Source of the DNA: Trichaptum fuscoviolaceum
Taxonomy: Eukaryota; Basidiomycota; Agaricomycetes; Hymenochaetales; Trichaptaceae
DNA length: 64,000 bases
Direction of reading: 5' to 3'
Assembly: GCA_910574455.1 (NCBI GenBank)
Contig: CAJSYZ010000010.1
Span: forward strand, 2,322,770-2,386,769
Shown piece by piece: positions 8,873 to 18,702 of the stretch. The first letter of the stretch is position 1. Each line of letters opens with the position of its first letter. Under the pieces are notes generated by a model. The model worked only from the letters and a program-made list of their open reading frames with translations, did not search any database and had not been told where the DNA came from. The translations under genes were made by a program, and so were the position numbers.

Positions 8873-11800
8873 TCAAGTGAGATGATGGAGTCTTTTATAG
8901 GCTTTGAGGATGGTCTGTGCGTTCCGAAGATGTGACTCGGGTTCCCATGAGTTTCCAGAAGTGGGGTAACCTTTCCATTTTATAAGATATTGTCGCCTGG
9001 TGCCATTCCCATGGTGGGCTCGGATGGCTTCTACTTCGAATTGTTCTTGTCCTTCGATTAGATCAGGTGGGGGGTTACTGTGGGGTGGTCCATATGCTTC
9101 CGTCTCAGTGTATCTCACGAGAAGCGCGGCGTGGAATACTGGGTGTATCTTCCATTTAGTCCGTGAGAGATCCAATTCATAGACGAGTGGAGATAAGACT
9201 TTCTTGATCTTGAAGGGACCATCGCGTTTTTCTTGAACTTTTGCGATAAACCGGGAATTCGAAGGTTCTTTGAGTCTAGCCAAACTTTGTCTCCTTTGTT
9301 GAATGGTTTGAAGTTTCGGAAAGTGCGTTCTTTCATTACCATAGCGGCAACTGAATGAGCTGCTAAGGCTTCTGATCAATGTACTGTGAGGTTGGCAAGT
9401 CGTTGTGATACGGATGGGACATTTGATTTCGGATATTTCAGGGGTAGTGGAATGGGGTCGTATCCCATGAGAAGCGAGAAAGGGGTTCTCTTGGTGACAG
9501 CGTGGGCACGGTTGTTATGGGCGAATTCAATGTTGGGAATGTGTCTAGACCAGTTCTCAGGTTCCGCAGTACAATAGATCCGGAGGTATACTTCGATCTC
9601 TTGATTGGTCCGTTCGGCTTGTCCATCGGTTTGAGGGTGGTAAGCGGTGGACATAGACGACTTGATTCCTATGATCTTGCAGAGTTCTTGGAATGCTTTA
9701 GAAGCAAATTGGGGTCCTCTGTCGGATATAATGCGTATCGGAAGTCCAAATCGTCGATATACATTGTCGAAGTATAGTTGTGCCGTTTCAATTGCATCTA
9801 CTGTCTTCTCGCATGGAATAAGGACAATAGCTTTGGAGCAATCGTGATCAATGACTAATAGAAGTGTGTCATAGCCATGTGACATTGGTAAATCGGTGAT
9901 GAAGTCCATATTGACGTGGGAGAATGGAAACGAGTGTTTGTCGGCGGCAATAGGCATTAGTGGTGGAGCGGTCGGATGGTGATTGACCTTCATTTGTTGA
10001 CATAGTGCGCATCCATGGACATAGTCGGATACAAACTTCTGCATCCTAGGCCAGTAATACGTCCTTCGGACCTGTTCCAGGGTGTTGAATATGCCAGGGT
10101 GTGCTCGAACTGGTATATCATGGTGAAGTCGGAGAATAGTGCGCTTTAATTCAAGGTTGTCCGGGATATAGATGCGATTTTTGAAGTAAAGGATGCCGTC
10201 ATCATCGAAAAACCAGTCTTTGAGGGCAGTTCGGGCAGGTGGTAGTTTCTTCTTTAGCTGGGCAATGGTGTTGGTGAGGAATTCATCTTTCTTCATCGAT
10301 TCTTTGATGGATTTTGTGAGGCTATCTGTGTCTGGGAGGTTGTCATCAGATTCATAGTCTTCCTCTTCTTCTTCGTCTTCAGAATTTTCTTGATCCTTCT
10401 GTTCCTGAAGAGTGGAAATGAATAGGTCCTTCGGAAGCATAATAGATGATTCGTTGAGATTCTCCCCCTGTTTAACATGGTCCGCCCGGCGGGATAGAAG
10501 ATCGGATTGAATCATTTGTTTGCCGGGGACATGTGTGATATGAAGGTCGAATTGTGATAGCAACAGATGCCATCGTGCTTGACGGGGTGAGAGTCGTCGG
10601 GCCTCTCGCCAGTAGGTAAGGTTGCGATGATCACACCAAAGTGTAACAGGGTGTGGGGATCCAAGGAGATAGTGTTTCCAAGTGATGAGGGCACGGATAA
10701 TAGCTAATAGTTCACGATCGTAGATCTCGTAGTTCCGTTCAGCGGAGTTTAGTGATTGCGAAATATAACCGATTGGCTTGAGAACACCGTTGTCATCATG
10801 TTGTCGAAGGACTGCTCCGGTTGCAACTTTGGAAGCGTCAGTTTCGAGGAAGAAGGGATTGTGTGGATTGGGCATAAGAAGTAACGGATGTTGAGTGAAC
10901 GCGGCCTTGAGATCATCGAATGATTTTTGTTCTACTTCAGTCCATTTGAAAGGTTGATCTTTGCATTTGAGGTTGTCCAGGGGTTTGGTGATTTCGGCGT
11001 AGTGTGGAATAAAACGGCGGTAGAAGTTGGTGAATCCGGTGAATGAACGGATATCTTTGACAGTAGTCGGAGTTGGCCATTTAGTGATTCCTTCGATTTT
11101 TGTTGGGTCGGTTTAGATGTGATTAGGTGTAATAATGAGTCCAAGATAGGGTAGTTTCTGCGTATGGAAGAAGCATTTGGTGGGCTTGAAGTAGAGGTCG
11201 TTCTTTTCAAGGATAGTGAAGGCACGTCGTGCTCGAGAAATGAGTTCCGGTAAGGTTGGGGCATGTATGAGGATGTCGTCCATGTAAACCAAGAGATGAT
11301 TTAGAAGGATTTCTTCGCCAAGAATATCATTCATAAAGTGTTGAAAGGTGGCAGGTGAGTTGCATAGGCCGAAAAACATAACTGTTGGTTCGAAAAGTCC
11401 TCGTTGAGTGGTAAATGCGGCTTTCCATTGATCTCCATCCTTGATGCGGATATTATTGTATCCCCATCGGATATCTAGGGCGATGAAGTAGTGAGATCCA
11501 TGTAACTTGTCTAATAGATCCTGGACAAGTGGTAATGGGTACGCATTCTTGATGGTTCCATTGTTGAGGTAACGGTAATCTTGAACAGGTCGTAAGGTAC
11601 CGTCTTTCTTGTCAACGAAGAAGAGAGGGGATGCCATAGGTGACTTCGAAGGTCTGATATATCCATTCTTGAGGTTCTCATCGATGAAGGCATCGAGAGC
11701 AGCTTGTTGCGGAAGTGAGAGTGGATAAGGTGAATGTCGTTTAGGAATGAAGTCGGGTTTGAGATCAATTGCATGGTCATATGGGCGACTTGGAGGAAAG

Positions 11801-12360
11801 CGATGTGCTTTTTCTTCGTCAAAAAGGGATAGGAATTGGTGGTATTGATGGGGTACCAAGGCAGTAAGTGGTTTAGCGGGTTGGAGTCCTTTTCGAGCTT
11901 GTTGCGCAAGTTGTGTTGAGATATTAACGCGATTGAGCTGTATTGATCCAGTTTCCCAGTCGATTTTGGGTTGGTATTTCTTGAACCATGGTAGTCCGAA
12001 AATGAAGTTTTCTTTTCCAAGTGTGGTAACATAGAATCGCATAGCATAGTGGGCATTTCCAAGTTTGACACGAAGGGGGGCATAAGATGTGATGTGTCCG
12101 GCATTGTTGAATGTTCCGTCAACATTGCGTGGTCGAAGTGATTGTCGCAGTTTGATAGTTTTGATCTGGAGATTTTCTACGAGTGTTTTGTCAATGAATA
12201 GACCTTCTGCTCCGGTATCGAGTAGGGCGGTGGCTTTGTGGGTTTTCTGGTTATATAGGAATGTGATTGGGATTCGTAAGGCGTGATTGTCGTTAATTGA
12301 GTTGATGAGCAGCCTGATGTTCAACGAGAGAGAGGGCTGCGGGAGCTCTTCGTTGTTCAA
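8873..12360 (-). pseudogene. gypsy A pol: protease, RT, RNase H, integrase, chromodomain (broken)
   Basis: It begins in the -1 frame at the gag stop. Protease ALLDTGAEGLFID lies near the start. RT carries the YMDD box in LLVYMDDILIHA. RNase H has FFLETDASKVATG. Integrase H2C2 is seen in HPGIFNTLEQVRRTYYWPR and CALCQQ, and its core has MDFITDLP and SDRGPQF. The C-terminal chromodomain includes YLIKWKGYPTSGNSWEPE. Compared with copy B there is a nonsense codon near 11115 (CAA to TAA), a second near 9379 (TGA replacing CAA), and a one-base deletion near 9232. It cannot make full-length Pol. Confidence 0.9.
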
Positions 12361-13741
12361 AAATTTCCTTCTTCAACTCGATCGAAGACTTGGTTGACTG
12401 CGTCATCATCAAGGCCAATAAGGAGTTGTTGAATCTGTGCGGCGCGATCTTCAGCTGAGAGTTCGCCTTGATCTTGGTCTTCGTTCTCGGGTTCAGAGTA
12501 TTCGTTTTGATCATCGGCTGAAGTCAATTGGCGCATATTTTTGGACCTTGGTGTTCGTGAGTTGGGCCATCGGGTTTTTGAGGATCGTTTGGGATGAGGT
12601 TTGGGACACTTGGCAGTGCGATGTCCGGGTTGATGACAATTGAAGCAAAGATTTTCCTTCATATGACGTTGGAATTCTTCTGTTGAAAGTCGTGATATAA
12701 AGAAGCTGTAGATGGCTAGGTCGACCAATTCTTCTATATCATCGTTGTCATTGGAAAGCATTGATTCATTTGTGTCGTTTGTGTCATTTGCAATGGCTCG
12801 AATTTGACGATTGTATTGTCGCATAGGTCGTCGTTTGAAGCGGTTCTCTCCGGAATAAGATTGGTGGGGTTGGGATTCCATTGAACGAGCTATCTTGTAA
12901 TTGGTGTCCAATCGAGTGGCAAGCGAAAACCAATCTTCCATATTGGTCGGTTGTGGACTACATGCAAGTAGTTTCATTCGAAGATTGTCATTGAGTCCCA
13001 TCCAGAATGCATTGCGTTGGGAGAGATATTCCGTGATACGAGCTTGCATGATGAGTGTTTTGAATTTGAGAATGTAGTCTTCAATAGATCCTCGCTGTTT
13101 GAGCTTGGCGAGTTCCATTGTAGCCTTGATTGTGAGTTCGGATGTGATGAAAGTGCGGTGGAATTCCGCAAGGAATTCTTCAAATGTGTCGGTTTCAAAA
13201 CGTCCGCTGGCCATGTATTGCTGTGCGAATGGTCGGGATCCGCGAAGACTGCAATGGGCAAGCACAAATTCGATGCATAGCTCATCTGTGTCATAGATGT
13301 GACGGTTGGCTCGTAAATGGATTTGGACTTGGAGTAAAAAGCGATCTGCATCTTCTTGGGTTCCGTCGAAAGGTTGAATTTTAGCCATGGTTATGGGCCG
13401 ATCGTGTGCGGGTCCATCTCCTTGATTGTTATTGTCTGCTGCTCCTCCACCTCCAGCTCCTCCGCCTCCTCCTCCTCCTCCTTCATCGTCTCCTCCTCCT
13501 CCTCCGTTGTCGTTTGGGTTCCTCCGGGTGGTCCTTCTCTTCCTCCTCCTCCATCTCCTGCAGGTGGTTCACCAAAGCCCCATCCTCTCCATGCAGGATT
13601 TTGTCGGCCTCCTCTGCCTCCTCTGCCTCCTCTGCCTCGACCTTGGAGATGTCTTAAGTGGAAAAAGGTACTGATACTTTCTTCTCCAGGTGGTGGTCGG
13701 AACATTGAGCGGGTAGTTTCCGTGACAGTTTGGGTAGCCAT
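12357..13741 (-). pseudogene. gypsy A gag with zinc knuckle, frameshifted
   Basis: The N-terminus starts MATQTVTETTR and is followed by a Gly/Arg/Pro-rich stretch. The retrotransposon Gag core begins MAKIQPFDGTQEDADRF. The knuckle CFNCHQPGHRTAKC (CX2CX4HX4C) lies about 100 residues before the end. In copy B the Gly-rich linker joins both parts in one frame. Here an indel near 13500 shifts it, so the two halves (13391-13741 and 12357-13388) are in different frames. Confidence 0.85.
12360..12366 (-). promoter_or_regulatory. gag-pol -1 frameshift slippery site
   Basis: In gag frame the codons read GGA AAT TTT TGA, so A_AAT_TTT fits X_XXY_YYZ and is followed at once by the gag stop. A -1 slip continues as TTG AAC AAC, exactly the pol frame. 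It is conserved at 49724-49730 in copy B. Sushi-type Ty3 elements are known to use -1 frameshifting. Confidence 0.7.
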
Positions 13742-14674
13742 AGTACTAATGGATAAAGGTTCGATGTGAGGGCGGGTGTAAGAGAGATATGGTTTCGGTG
13801 GGATAGGGGGAAGTATGGATGCTTGACGTGAGGGAGTAGGAGTTTCTGGAGCAATGGAGCTTCCTGATTGAGAGGATCGTCTGGAGGATCGTCTGAAGAG
13901 GGTTTGATCAAGAGATCCGTGAGTGGGCGAGTTTGAACGAGATCGATGGGAGTTGCTGGGTTGAGGGTCGGAAGTGGAAGTTGGTTGGGGTTCTTGTGGT
14001 GGTTGTGGTAGTAGATCGGGGTGTCGGCGGTAGTACTCTTCTCTAAGCTCTTTCCAATTTGGAGTGTGACCTTCGTATATTTCTCGTAGTTCTGGGCCGA
14101 GTGTATGAGCTACTACCCAAGAATCAGCAGTTGGGTTGTAGATCCAAGGGGTTTCGGTAGGTTCTCCGTTGGCGTCGGGAAGATGGAAGTATTGTGTTTC
14201 TTCGTTGAAGATAAGAGTGGTTGGGAACGGTGGTAGTGGGGGTTGAATGTGTTTAAACTCTCCTGCTAGACTTCGACGAGCAAGGTCTTCCCAGTTGGGG
14301 GTATGAGTGATGAAGTTTTGTCGAGCTTCTTCAGCAGAGTTGGCTTCGATTGGGGTCCACCGTTGTAGTAGTTGATTGTATGACCACGATCGATAGGTTT
14401 TGTTACCAATCCTATAGTAGAAGAAGTTCTTTTCGGCGTCAAAGAAGAGTCGATTGTGTGGTGGTGGAGCGTCTGGATACTGAGGAACAGTAGTCTGTGT
14501 AGGTATTGGTTCTTCAGTGGTTTTCGAAGTGGTTTCTTTGTTGGTTTTGCCTGTTGTAGTAGATGAGGCTGTGTTTCGAGCCGTCTGTTTGCCTTTGTTC
14601 GCCGTGGTGATTAATCGGTTCCGGATTGATATCCGTAACTGTCTGAATCGTAGTTTGTAAGGGTGTAGTCCGTA
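13742..14674 (-). CDS. gypsy A long open frame upstream of and in frame with gag, no ATG
   Basis: About 310 codons are open without a stop directly upstream of the gag ATG and in the same frame, and none of the codons I read is ATG. The translation has two related modules. The first has RLFFDAEKNFFYYRIG and ends THTPNWEDLARRSL; the second has TLIFNEETQYFHLPDA and ends GHTPNWKELREEYY. A Ser/Pro-rich linker follows. In copy B it is closed by a TGA near 54769. The frame is -1 relative to ORFb, overlapping it by about 60 bp. It may be an N-terminal Gag extension reached by frameshift, splicing or non-ATG start. Function unknown. Confidence 0.5.
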
Positions 14675-15219
14675 ACACTAGCAATGTGGGGTGAATCTTC
14701 CGGGGGGTCAATCGGTGGTGCAAGATAGTTGTGAACTATGTTTTGCGGAGTGGGTTGGTGGTGTTGACAACTACACTGATAGATGTAGTGGTTGACGTCT
14801 TCGCTGATACTATTCCAACAGAAGTGTCGGTTTACAAAGCGAACAGTTTCAGCTTCAGTGCGATGAAGTTGTTCTCCGTGGTTGTCAAAATGGACGTAGT
14901 TTATAAAGAATTGGCGTAGGTGAGTTTCTCGAGGGATGAATAATCGGGTATGGTTCCAGAGGAGTCCGTATTTGAAGATCCAAGGTTGGTGGTTGTCGCG
15001 TGAGTACTGCAGGTATCCAACTGTTTGGGTGTAATTGTAATACCGGTCGTCGAGTATAGTTCTGATTTGGTTTAGGATGTCGTCGAATTCTTCGGCAAAA
15101 GCGAGGAATCGGTTTCGGATGAGGTCTCTGGTTGAGTAGATGGGGTCGTCAAGGGCTGGGAGTGATAGGGTGTCCGCCACGATTGTGGTAGTGTGTAGTG
15201 TATGCGTAGAAGTCGGCAA
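14611..15219 (-). CDS. gypsy A accessory ORFb, isolated integrase-type H2C2 zinc domain
   Basis: 202 residues. The central part matches the integrase zinc-binding region: a lead-in WIFKYGLLWNHTRLFIPRE, like the usual GLLYR.GRLYVP segment; the His pair in VHFDNHGEQLHR; then FCWNSISEDVNHYIYQCSC, like the YYWPGM...CxxC half. No integrase catalytic core follows. The real integrase, with its own H2C2, lies in pol. It is conserved at the same length in copy B. It overlaps ORFa by about 150 bp in a -1 relation. Function unknown; DNA, RNA or partner binding is plausible. Confidence 0.65.
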   Translation of the reverse strand: MPTSTHTLHTTTIVADTLSLPALDDPIYSTRDLIRNRFLAFAEEFDDILNQIRTILDDRYYNYTQTVGYLQYSRDNHQPWIFKYGLLWNHTRLFIPRETHLRQFFINYVHFDNHGEQLHRTEAETVRFVNRHFCWNSISEDVNHYIYQCSCQHHQPTPQNIVHNYLAPPIDPPEDSPHIASVTDYTLTNYDSDSYGYQSGTD

Positions 15220-15491
15220 TCGTCTCCACAGATATGGACTAGTCGGATTCGATCGGGGAGAAACTCTTCTAGATAGAAGAATGCGTTGGGGTTGGTGTGG
15301 TAGATGAAGAAGATAGAGTCGGGTTGGACGATTAGACTGGCAGTTTTTGTGATGGACCAGACTGTATCGTCACAATATTTGGTGAAACTGTATGTGTCGA
15401 ATTGATAACAGTTGGCTACGGAGTATTGGACTTGGTATATGTGTCTTCCTGCGTTGTCGAGTTGGTTGGTGTCGGTGTGGGTAAGGAGCAA
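15072..15491 (-). CDS. gypsy A accessory ORFa, unknown
   Basis: 139 residues, the first long ORF after the 5' leader. It contains an aromatic-rich central part (SIFFIYHTNPNAFFYLEEF) and a Ser/Thr/Pro tail. No domain recognised. Copy B (55518-55937) keeps the start, length and nearly all residues. It could be the first exon or first frame of a longer accessory protein continuing into ORFb by a -1 shift. Confidence 0.5.
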   Translation of the reverse strand: MLLTHTDTNQLDNAGRHIYQVQYSVANCYQFDTYSFTKYCDDTVWSITKTASLIVQPDSIFFIYHTNPNAFFYLEEFLPDRIRLVHICGDDCRLLRIHYTLPQSWRTPYHSQPLTTPSTQPETSSETDSSLLPKNSTTS

Positions 15492-16112
15492 AGCGTTTTG
15501 TGGGATAGAGGGTGCCGTGATGGATAGATGTTATAACGTAAAGTGAAGTGGTTTTCTGTTTGACCTTTGTTTAGTCTTGAGGGTCGTCAAGCGATAACGT
15601 TATGAGATGATCGACGGTGGGGCAGTGTTTGTGATGCTTTGTTCAATGTTAACAGATGAACTGTTCTTCGATTTCTGGATCGGTCTCCCTTCGATTTCTG
15701 GATCGGTCTCCCTTCGCTATTACCAAGCGGCACGTCTGCGAGTTATGCTCGTTGTCCAATAGGCGTCCCAAAGACTAGGCTAGCAGCTTTATGCCTTCTT
15801 TGCAGGTACTGAGTCCTCTTCCTGTGTGCACAGCTACGGTCCCGTTTGGTATGACAGAAGTTGGTTCCTTTGTAACGCTACTGTCCGGGGTTTAATCAAC
15901 CAATGAGCTGGAGCGGTTTTCTTAATCTTCGGATCGCGACTCTCGAAGTTTTCCTTGGCCTCCCTCTTGCAATCGATGAGCACCTTGCTACACTGAAGGG
16001 ATTACCTCGAGCGGATGTTCTTTCTGGACTAGATGGGTTTACAACTGGTTAGTAGTAAGTGGAGCTATGGCTCAACACCTTAGTCGTAAAGACGGATGTC
16101 TTCGACAGTAGA
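15492..16112 (-). other. gypsy A 5' leader, non-coding
   Basis: About 620 bp with no conserved ORF. It contains a tandem duplication of CGATTTCTGGATCGGTCTCC at about 15668-15712 that is single in copy B. Confidence 0.6.
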
Positions 16113-16124
16113 TAAGTTCGATCT
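16113..16124 (-). promoter_or_regulatory. gypsy A self-priming PBS
   Basis: On the minus strand AGATCGAACTTA begins 3 nt after the 5' LTR end. It is perfectly complementary over 12 nt to TAAGTTCGATCT in the LTR (16299-16310), where transcription is expected to start. It is not similar to a tRNA 3' end. This matches the Tf1 self-priming layout. Confidence 0.75.
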
Positions 16125-16127
16125 AAT

Positions 16128-16595
16128 TGTTACGTCTCAACTTACGGTCTCGTATAGTTGGGGAACGCAACGTTAAGTTGCTCAGTAGATAGCGGAGCTG
16201 GGGCTCGACACTAAGTGTTGTATGGACAGAGGCCTACGATGTGGAGTAGAGATAAACAGATGTATAGCAGAGACTAGAGACGGGGGGTTTGACAAAGGAG
16301 ATCGAACTTAGAGTTTGATCATGCTAAGTACAGGGGTTTATATACTGTAGCTGCGGAGCAAGGGTACATCGGAAGATGAGTAAGAAGAGAACAATAAGAG
16401 AGTAGACGATAGGCTACTAATAATAGTGTGAGAGCGATGGGCAGAGGGTTAGGGCAAAGGGTACATGTGTAACATCGGGATTGGCTGAGGGTTGAGGGTT
16501 ACATCGGAGGATGACTGAGCAGAACAAGAATAGAAACAAATAGGGCGAAGGGTTCGGAGTAATGGGGGCCGCTGACATAGTAAGAAAACGTAACA
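16128..16595 (-). repeat. gypsy A 5' LTR
   Basis: 468 bp, apparently identical to the 3' LTR at 6886-7353. Confidence 0.95.
16299..16344 (-). promoter_or_regulatory. gypsy A LTR promoter: TATA box and priming tract
   Basis: TATATAAA (16337-16344 on the minus strand) lies 34 nt upstream of TAAGTTCGATCT (16299-16310), the tract complementary to the PBS. The spacing suits transcription starting at or next to the tract. Confidence 0.65.
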
Positions 16596-16600
16596 GTTTC

Positions 16601-17330
16601 ACTCGAAGTGGTGCATTCGAAGCACCACTTTCAAGTTCAACCACTTCCACTCTATCTATCCTCGAAATTCTTTCTTAGACTTCTATATAATATATAGTAG
16701 CTCTACTGTACAAAATATGGAAGTTTCAAATGCACTCAAAAATATACAAATGAATAACTACTGCTGGAACAGAACTTTTTATCAATGTTTTGCTTTTTAC
16801 ACAACAATAAAGTACATAAATGCTATTATTAAAAATATGAAAATTTAATTTCAGATGTGCTCTAGTTCCTCGTATAGTGTGCCTGACCTTCAATCAAAGT
16901 GCTGTTTTAATTTTGAGGGAAAAGGATGTCCGGCGATGCCTCGGACAAATGGTCCGGGAATCGCCGGATTCACTTTCGAGGACGTGGACGTGTCGAAGTG
17001 CACCTTCGACAACGTCTGTAAATCTGTCCATTCGATCCTTGCACGCAGTTTTTTGTGGTTCAAATGTATATATATTATAGATCAGATTAAAGTAAAATTA
17101 TACATGATTTAAGATTTAAAAAAAGTGAGAACTAACATATTAAGATTAACCTTCGCGAAGCCGCTGATCACGAAGATCGCGCGCAGTCGCAAAGGCTCTT
17201 CCACTGTGTTGGGGTGCATTTGGTAGAATGGATTCGAGTGAGTGTACATACCTTCTGTCTGCGCTTGAGTCGTTTAAAGAAAACAGCCTCTCCCGCAACA
17301 GCGATCCCTGCACAGATCAATGTAAACTAT
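16601..17330. other. H1 non-coding segment
   Basis: No convincing gene. It aligns with about 39090-39720 in H copy 2. It contains a degenerate inverted motif (GTCCGGCGAT...ATCGCCGGA) around 16930-16970 that is cleaner in copy 2. Confidence 0.5.
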
Positions 17331-17379
17331 CTGCACGCCCAATATTGGCAGCCAGATCGTCGGTCATCGTCCAGCACCC

Positions 17380-18034
17380 ACCTACACGAGGAAACTGGTT
17401 TGAACAAGGAGCTCGTACGACAACCGCGATCGAACACACAAGACCGAGTGCTTGCGCGTGCTGTTGCCATTGCTAAAGAGCAGATGCCGAGGGGAAGCTG
17501 TGAGAGTGTGCAAGCTGTGGATGGAGGGGCACGCTGTTCGGAATCCGAACCGTTCGACATGCTCGCGATCGCGATCGTCCTGGTAGAGCAGTTGACCAGG
17601 TATTTTGAATGAAGATTCTGGAGATGAAGGCGATTGTCGCTGCCAGCGCTGCGATTGTTGCGGCTGTTGTGTTTGCAGCGACGCCCGCCATGAGGAGGTT
17701 GGACTTGCTTGGACTTGCTGCTGCTGTGCTTGGAGTTGAAAGAGCGGAGGAGCGATGGGATGGACAGCATCCTGTGCTATCGTTGACGTCCTTGCAATGA
17801 AGATGAGGGTGAAGGTTGCGGCCACGTCGCACCTATAAATTGTGCAAGAGGATTTAGTCGCATTTTGAGTGTAAATTTATGTGTTACGCACCTGCCACAT
17901 TTATGGCCTTTCTGCTCCTCCATCGCAAGTGGGATTGCATTGACATCCTTCCATCGTACATTAGACAAGAAAAAAGAAGAGAGGAAGGGAGAGACGAACG
18001 ACGCAGAGGTCGTGAAAGTGGGAGAAAGGGACAA
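17380..18034 (-). pseudogene. H1 spliced Cys/His-rich ORF, disrupted
   Basis: The reverse strand shows RWKDVNAIPLAMEEQKGHKC, then an intron-like gap (GTGCGT...ATAG), then LHPHLHCKDVNDSTG. The homologous ORF in H copy 2 (39870-40370) joins cleanly as KCGSCDANLHPHLRCKNV plus NDATGHC. Here about five extra bases (TGGCC) after the splice acceptor break the frame. A small zinc-binding domain is likely. Family not recognised. Confidence 0.45.
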
Positions 18035-18427
18035 GCAACGCGCGCGCGTTCAGCCGTAGTAAGCGCCGGCGCTTACTTTCGCGCAGTGTCGCAATCTTTA
18101 TTGAAAATTAACAACTACGTCATATCTCAAATAAAAAAGATTAACCTACTGGTAGACATAGAAGCTATTTTATTTCAAATTACCAGGGGCAGGGCCCTGG
18201 TATTGAAATTATCGCGGCATAATTGCGCCAGGGACTGAAACAGGCTGTATTACCCAATTCAGCCTGGTTCCTGACGCGGGAAGGATGCCGTTTGATGCCG
18301 GGAGGTGGCAACCCGGCATCAAGCTGCCGCAAAGCCAAAAACCACGGTTTTTGCTTATCGTCGATAACTTGTAGAACGGCTTGCGATAAGTTATCGTTAT
18401 ATTCTAAGTATATTAGTTGGTACGGCT

Positions 18428-18702
18428 CCATCGCCACCTTTCCCTGCGAAATAATCATCCCGAGATACTCAACGGAAGTCTGTTTGAATTTGCACTTTTC
18501 GGGTTTACAGAACAAGTCGTTTTCGCGCAGCCGCTTAAGGACTTCCCGTACGTGTTCATCGTGCTGCGATTCATCTTCGGAAAAGATTAGCAAGTCGTCA
18601 AGATAGATGATCACGTATACTCCAATGAGGTCCTTGAAGATATCGTTCATCATGTGCTGGAAGGTCGCCGGGGCATTCGTGAGCCCGAATGTCATCACCG
18701 TC
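18428..18702 (-). pseudogene. element E RT fragment (distal part)
   Basis: Encodes [20 protein letters not shown], then the YLDD box in [12 protein letters not shown], then [14 protein letters not shown] sequence up to KVAM, where it runs into H. The ORF appears longer (18180-18698) only because it reads on into H. Confidence 0.85.

Larger units (their letters stand above)
6886..16595 (-). mobile_element. Ty3/gypsy element A (chromodomain type) with accessory ORFs
   Basis: LTRs of 468 bp at 6886-7353 and 16128-16595, flanked by GTTTC at 6881-6885 and 16596-16600. Sense order: 5' LTR, ORFa, ORFb, long open frame plus gag, pol (PR-RT-RH-IN-chromodomain), ORFc, ORFd, 3' LTR. The LTRs look identical, yet pol carries two nonsense codons and a frameshift and gag one frameshift, compared with copy B. 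It is about 9.7 kb, long for this class because of the accessory ORFs. It is inserted in H copy 1 at the point matching 39084. Confidence 0.95.
1..18427. mobile_element. DNA transposon H, copy 1 (left end outside window), split by nested elements
   Basis: Segments 1-393, 1154-1458, 6385-6885 and 16596-18427 align in order with 37896-40747, which is H copy 2. The retroelements between them have their own target duplications, so the segments form one pre-insertion unit. The right end, read on the minus strand as AGCCGTACCAACTAATA, is identical to the right end of copy 2, although the outside sequence differs (gypsy RT here, KDZ gene there). This fixes the boundary. In copy 2 the element has terminal repeats of about 105 bp and a near-perfect 9-bp target duplication, which suggests a Mutator-like element. 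No transposase is visible, so it is probably non-autonomous and carries captured gene fragments. About 720 bp of its left end lies outside the window. Confidence 0.75.

Noticed and set aside
13356..13769. Poly-Ser/Pro ORFs on the plus strand
   Set aside because: Antisense of the Gly-rich gag linker.
17327..17832. Three overlapping ORFs of 119-147 residues
   Set aside because: Shadow frames of one GC-rich segment of H. Only the frame supported by H2 splicing has conserved Cys and His.
18180..18698. A single 172-residue RT gene
   Set aside because: Chimeric ORF: RT of element E read on into the right end of H.
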